From Glandiceps talaboti (taxonomy: Eukaryota > Hemichordata > Enteropneusta > Spengelidae), in assembly GCF_964340395.1 (NCBI RefSeq), contig NC_135569.1, forward strand, positions 2,025,400-2,089,399: a stretch of 64,000 bases of DNA, given 5' to 3'. Below are positions 63,045 to 64,000 of this stretch, piece after piece (position 1 is the stretch's first letter; each line of letters starts with the position of its first letter). The notes below the pieces were generated by a model that saw only the letters and a program-made list of their open reading frames with translations, ran no database searches and was not told the origin of the DNA. The position numbers were made by a program, and so were the translations under genes.

Positions 63045-64000
63045 AATTAATGTGTGCAAGTTACAATATTCATATATATTTTAAAGTTATAAATACTAAT
63101 TATAAATAAAATGCTATCATATGAAATATTTGGGCAAATAAATATAGTGAATACCTTTCCATTTTTTCATGAATGCAAAAATGAAGTCCTTTGAAAATGG
63201 ATGAGAGGAAAGCAAACAGTTACGCTCTCCTGCATCTCCTTTCAGCACCAGCAAAAAACCTACTTGATAGCAAGGTATTAGTATATCTGTCAATAAAGTC
63301 TGAGTTCGTAAATCTGTCTTGACCAGTGGTATTCAACACAGTCCTCTTCAAACTGCCTAAACAGGATTTTTTCCTAAATAGATGTCTAACACATTGACAG
63401 ATTTCAACAACTATTTCGTGGTAATACTACGTAACAAGCAATTGGTGGAAATCAGAATGTTGTAGGATAATGAAATCTAAAGTATAATGCAAGTATTTCC
63501 TTCATACAGTAACTCTCGTTACAATGCCAGACATACCACCAGCGTCTGTCTCTTCAGACTACCTTATACAGTACTCAGTCCAACCTCACAATTCCTCAAA
63601 CATGAAAAACATATAATTTATGTTGACCTACGGTATAACAATATGAGATATACCAGTACCAACCCTACTATGGAGGTTTCGGCCTATGGATTGGGACGTT
63701 ATGCACGGTACCCTTCTCATGTTCAATAACTGATAGCAAAGGTAGTGCCATACCACACTCTCTGGTAGTGTGTGTAGTGCAATAAAGATTGAATCGTAGT
63801 AACCATTGGTAGATATGTAATAATACATCAAATAATATTCAACAATTATATTTCCATAGACCATTCAATTATCCACACTATATACCTTACTACAAGATTC
63901 TTTGCTAATAATTTCTGTAAATGCATTAAAATTTAGATTGACTTACTTAAAGTTGAGTTGATTATTTTGAAAATGAAAATAAAAAGTACACAAAACCTTG

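Larger units (their letters stand above)
58740..64000. other. right-end region without a recognised gene
   Basis: AT-rich. It holds a 70-75 bp degenerate repeat at 60065-60400 (CACATGCACTGTCAACTCAG, ATATTGTCATGTTTGCCTGT), a TGTGTACATG-rich stretch at 60690-61050, and a SINE at 62445-62820. Two weak minus-strand candidate exons (61490-61333 and 63044-62938) are listed separately. Nothing is recognised in 58740-60060 or 63060-64000. Confidence 0.5.

Overview
This is an AT-rich, repeat-dense animal nuclear window. Genes carry GT-AG introns, and introns and intergenic DNA are full of microsatellites, minisatellites, a tRNA-derived SINE and many short inverted-repeat (MITE-like) elements. A GT29 sialyltransferase with intact sialylmotifs, a caspase-8-like protease, ABCG half-transporters and GT31 glycosyltransferases together suggest an invertebrate deuterostome (amphioxus, hemichordate or echinoderm). 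That lineage is an inference; the species cannot be fixed from the sequence.

Layout. (1) 287-4640, minus strand: the 5' half of an ABCG half-transporter, five coding exons, running off the left edge. (2) 7429-13634, plus strand: a seven-exon gene whose first five exons encode a TSG101-type UEV domain and whose last two encode a caspase domain. All splice phases match, giving a 441-residue UEV-caspase fusion. I know of no described protein with this architecture, and it is the most interesting object in the window. (3) 16820-31894, plus strand: a complete 11-exon ABCG half-transporter (616 aa), a diverged paralogue of gene 1 with the same exon phases. It is flanked by an inverted pair of repeat segments of more than 1 kb (15.5-16.7 kb and 34.0-35.1 kb). 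(4) 37138-39370, minus strand: a complete four-exon ST6GalNAc-like sialyltransferase (395 aa). (5) 44053-47811 and 54224-58084, plus strand: two tandem paralogues, each one uninterrupted coding exon of about 1250-1290 codons. Each encodes a type II membrane protein with four consecutive GT31 (beta-1,3-galactosyltransferase-like) modules. By motif only the third module looks fully intact. Long near-identical blocks next to diverged blocks suggest gene conversion.

The remaining DNA holds a 27-copy 40-bp minisatellite (48581-49654), several other minisatellites, very long (AT)n and (GT)n tracts, two hAT-like elements with 7-8 bp flanking direct repeats, and at least seven further inverted-repeat or dispersed families. 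A LINE reverse-transcriptase remnant and a few unassigned candidate exons complete the picture.

The genes do not form an obvious pathway. The sialyltransferase and the GT31 pair share a Golgi glycosylation theme, and the ABCG pair looks like an old duplication. The UEV-caspase lies between the two ABCG genes and is arranged head-to-head with the first. Exon coordinates were placed by eye from GT/AG signals, reading frame and paralogue or family comparison. No alignment, transcript or database search was available.
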